Source of the DNA: Streptomyces novaecaesareae
GTDB taxonomy: Bacteria; Actinomycetota; Actinomycetes; Streptomycetales; Streptomycetaceae
NCBI RefSeq assembly: GCF_000716875.1
Contig: NZ_JNWQ01000003.1
Span: 1-64,000, forward strand
Direction of reading: 5' to 3'
Length of the DNA stretch: 64,000 nt
In this document: positions 61,373 to 64,000 of the stretch, piece by piece
How positions within the stretch are numbered: the stretch's first letter is position 1
How the letters are laid out: each line of letters starts with the position of its first letter
Translations under genes and position numbers: made by a program
The notes under the pieces: model-generated
Databases searched by the model: none
What the model saw: the letters and a program-made list of their open reading frames with translations, nothing else
What the model was told of the DNA's origin: nothing

Positions 61373-61909
61373 TCAGGCCATGCGGTGGATCAGCCGGCCC
61401 TCGTCGTCGACCCGCCCGTCCGGGTCCGCGACCAGCCCGAGCCGTTCGGCGAGCCGGCGGGAGGGCAGGTTGTCCGGGTGGATCAGGGCGATCACCGGGA
61501 TCCCGGGGAAGCGCGGCAGCGCCTCCGCCATCGCCGCCCGGGCCGCCTCCGCCGCGTACCCCTTGCCCCAGGCGGACGGCCGGAACCGGTAGTAGAGGTT
61601 GAACACCGGCTCCCCGTCGAGCGTGTGCAGGTAGAGCCCGGCGTAGCCGATGATCGCCTCCGGCTCTTCCCGCGTCGACACGGCGCAGTACCCGACCCCG
61701 TCCCGCGCCCAGTCGGCCACGAATCCGTCCAGCATCTCCTGCGCCTGCGCGAGGTCCCGCTGCGGCCCGTGCGGGTTGTACCGGTTGGTCTCCGGATCGC
61801 CGTGCACGGCGAACAGCGCCTGGACGTCCTCCTGCCGCGGCTGTGTGAGCACCAGCCGCGCGGAGGTGGTGACGACCGTGCGGGCGGTGTGCTGTTGGGC
61901 GGTGGTCAT
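61373..61909 (-). CDS. GNAT family N-acetyltransferase
   Basis: This 178-residue protein has LVLTQPRQEDVQALFAVHGDPETNRYNPHGP at the N-terminus and FNLYYRFRPSAWGKGYAAEAARAAMAEAL (motif A). IHPDNLPSRRLAERLGLV (motif B) follows. This is the RimJ/RimL-like group. The target is unknown. ATG at 61909 follows GGGGGAAG; ATG at 61930 is less likely. Confidence 0.88.
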   Translation of the reverse strand: MTTAQQHTARTVVTTSARLVLTQPRQEDVQALFAVHGDPETNRYNPHGPQRDLAQAQEMLDGFVADWARDGVGYCAVSTREEPEAIIGYAGLYLHTLDGEPVFNLYYRFRPSAWGKGYAAEAARAAMAEALPRFPGIPVIALIHPDNLPSRRLAERLGLVADPDGRVDDEGRLIHRMA

Positions 61910-62056
61910 GGTGCTTCCCCCGGTTGTCACTCGTGATGGCCGTTGTCGCCGGTCATACTGGTAATAGCTGATTCGTACCTTAGGCCGTTACGTGAACGGC
62001 TGTCCGGTGATTTTCCCGCCCGCAGGTCCGGCCGGGGCGGGGTGGGTGCGGAGGTC

Positions 62057-62111
62057 TTGTTACCGGCGGGTCGCTTCTCTATCATCCCGAGTGTTACAGC
62101 TTTACTGTCAC
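62057..62111 (+). promoter_or_regulatory. Promoter and operator for the acyl-CoA operon
   Basis: TTGTTA (62057-62062) and TATCAT (62080-62085) are 17 bases apart. Just past the expected start of transcription, GTTACAG and CTGTCAC (62093-62099, 62105-62111) form a 7-bp dyad with one mismatch, a likely repressor site for the catabolic operon. Confidence 0.65.
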
Positions 62112-62133
62112 ACCCTGAAGGGTTCTGCGGCCA

Positions 62134-63414
62134 GTGCGTGACGCAACAGGTGTACCGGGCACCGGCGGCCCGTTGGCGGGTGTGCGGGTGGTGGAGCTGG
62201 CCGGGATCGGGCCGGGGCCGTTCGCGGCGATGCTGCTGGGGGACCTCGGAGCGGACGTGGTGCGGGTGGACCGGCCGGAGCCGTCACCGCTCGGCACGGA
62301 TCCGGCCCACGACCTCACCAACCGCAACAAGCGCTCGGTGCTGATCGACCTGAAGTCGCCCGAGGGGCCCGGGCAGGTGCTGGACCTGGTCGAGCGGGCG
62401 GACCTGCTGATCGAGGGCTACCGGCCGGGCGTCGCGGAACGGCTCGGCGTCGGCCCGCAGGCCTGCCTGGCGCGCAACCCGGCACTGGTGTACGGGCGGA
62501 TGACCGGATGGGGGCAGCACGGCCCGAGAGCCGCCACCGCCGGGCACGACCTCGGGTACGCGGCGGTCGCCGGGGTGCTGGGGATGGTGGCCGCGCCGGG
62601 CGGTGCCGACGAGGCGCCCGGGATCCCCGCCAACCTGCTGGGCGACTACGCGGGCGGGTCGCTCTACCTGGTCGTCGGCCTGCTCGCCGGGCTCCACCAC
62701 GCCCGGGCCACCGGCACCGGCCAGGTCGTGGACGCGGCGATCGTGGACGGCGCCGCGCACCTCGGCAGCATGCTGTGGGGCCTGCTCGCGGCCGGCCACT
62801 GGCAGGACCGCCGGGGCGTCAACCTGCTCGACGGCGGCGCGCCGTTCTACGCCGTCTACCGGGCGGCCGACGGCGGGCACCTGGCCGTCGGCGCACTGGA
62901 ACCGCGCTTCTACGCCGAGTTCGCCCGCCTGCTGGACCTGGGCCCGGACGCGCCCGGCCAGTACGACCTCGCCCGCTGGCCCGAACTGCGCGCCCGGATC
63001 GCCGCCCGCTTCGCCACCCGGACCAGGACCGAGTGGGAGGCCGTCTTCGCCGGCTCCGACGCCTGTGTGGAACCGGTGCTGACGATGCGTCAGGCCGCTG
63101 CGGACGGACACCTGGCCGCGCGCGGGACGTACGTCCAGGCGGACGGCGTCACCCAACCCGCCCCGGCTCCACGCTTCTCCGCCACCCCCGGCGCGCTGCG
63201 CCGCCCACCGGCCCGGCCGGGCGCCGACACCGCCGAGGTGGCCCGGGACTGGGGCGTGCCGTCCCTCGGCTCCTCCGGCTCCTCCGGCTCCTCCGGCCCC
63301 GACGTGTCCGGCCCCTCCGGCCCCGACGTGTCCGGCCCCTCCGGCCCCGACGTGTCCGGCCCCTCCGGCCCTGACTCCTCCGGCCCCGACTCCGCAGCAG
63401 AACAAGGAGAGTAG
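62134..63414 (+). CDS. CaiB/BaiF CoA transferase (alpha-methylacyl-CoA racemase type)
   Basis: The 426-residue protein opens GGPLAGVRVVELAGIGPGPFAAMLLGDLGADVVRVDRP, the family start. The GRMTGWGQHGP and AGHDLGYAAVAGVLG blocks carry H138/D139, which match the racemase active site, and NLLGDYAGGS holds the second catalytic Asp. It probably epimerises 2-methylacyl-CoAs before beta-oxidation. The family ends near ARDWGVPS; the last 50 residues are a Gly/Ser/Pro tail encoded by a 24-bp repeat. GTG at 62134 is used. The next gene is an acyl-CoA dehydrogenase. Confidence 0.9.
   Translation: MRDATGVPGTGGPLAGVRVVELAGIGPGPFAAMLLGDLGADVVRVDRPEPSPLGTDPAHDLTNRNKRSVLIDLKSPEGPGQVLDLVERADLLIEGYRPGVAERLGVGPQACLARNPALVYGRMTGWGQHGPRAATAGHDLGYAAVAGVLGMVAAPGGADEAPGIPANLLGDYAGGSLYLVVGLLAGLHHARATGTGQVVDAAIVDGAAHLGSMLWGLLAAGHWQDRRGVNLLDGGAPFYAVYRAADGGHLAVGALEPRFYAEFARLLDLGPDAPGQYDLARWPELRARIAARFATRTRTEWEAVFAGSDACVEPVLTMRQAAADGHLAARGTYVQADGVTQPAPAPRFSATPGALRRPPARPGADTAEVARDWGVPSLGSSGSSGSSGPDVSGPSGPDVSGPSGPDVSGPSGPDSSGPDSAAEQGE
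63301..63372 (+). repeat. Three 24-bp tandem units encoding the CoA-transferase tail
   Basis: GACGTGTCCGGCCCC-TCCGGCCCC is repeated at 63301, 63325 and 63349 (last base changed), flanked by simpler GGCTCCTCC units. In frame it gives DVSGPSGP repeats. Confidence 0.9.
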
Positions 63415-63416
63415 CG

Positions 63417-64000
<584 letters not shown>

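Overview
The window reads as chromosome of a high-GC actinobacterium of the Streptomycetaceae (Streptomyces or Kitasatospora type). Third codon positions are almost always G or C, GTG and TTG starts are common, and many genes appear leaderless, with a -10 element 6 to 8 bases before the start codon. The gene families are typical of the group: the RppA naphthalene synthase with its P450, a nickel permease behind a Nur-like box, a chitinase behind a DasR-like site, two ABC-F proteins, a Tat-exported phosphatase, secreted SGNH hydrolases and peptidases, and many one-component regulators. No tRNA, rRNA, insertion sequence, prophage or conventional CRISPR array was found.

Layout. 1-9 kb: end of a secreted protein, HAD phosphatase, divergent SDR/XRE-MmyB pair, CocE-like hydrolase, nickel transporter and secreted SGNH hydrolase. 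9-20 kb: thioredoxin-like ferredoxin, stand-alone DnaJ-type zinc-finger protein, Tat phosphatase, YnfA, alanine aminotransferase divergent from an HxlR regulator, pentapeptide protein, tyrosine phosphatase/TetR operon, and a coupled pair (19.3-20.1 kb) sharing a repeated GDHNIG motif. 20-32 kb: RidA/LysR, APH-like kinase, Tex, the melanin-type cluster (P450, RppA, NUDIX) and a NarL-type two-component system. 31-39 kb: ABC exporter, a frameshifted membrane protein with an 8-bp tandem repeat at its start, HemC, a decayed LLM oxidoreductase, VanZ, a winged-helix regulator with twin operators, and peptide deformylase overlapping a methyltransferase. 39.4-40.2 kb: a gene-free block with ten alternating palindromes. 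40-53 kb: TetR/SDR pair, zinc-ribbon SDR-like protein, protease-inhibitor-like protein, chitinase, aldo/keto reductase, nitroreductase, ABC-F protein and lipoprotein protease. 53-64 kb: a second ABC-F gene with a likely attenuator, S41 peptidase, a second two-component operon, GNAT, and the start of an acyl-CoA catabolic operon that runs off the window.

Three features stand out. First, the 39.6-40.2 kb block contains five copies of a 26-bp AT-rich dyad alternating with five hairpins whose core is invariant (7-bp arms, 7-nt loop) while the outer stems co-vary. Second, the two coupled small proteins at 19.3-20.1 kb carry the same short motif at the C-terminus of one and the N-terminus of the other, an arrangement that recalls paired bacterial signalling motifs. 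Third, short tandem repeats sit at or over stop codons at many gene junctions; at several of them the stop codon is itself inside a repeat unit.
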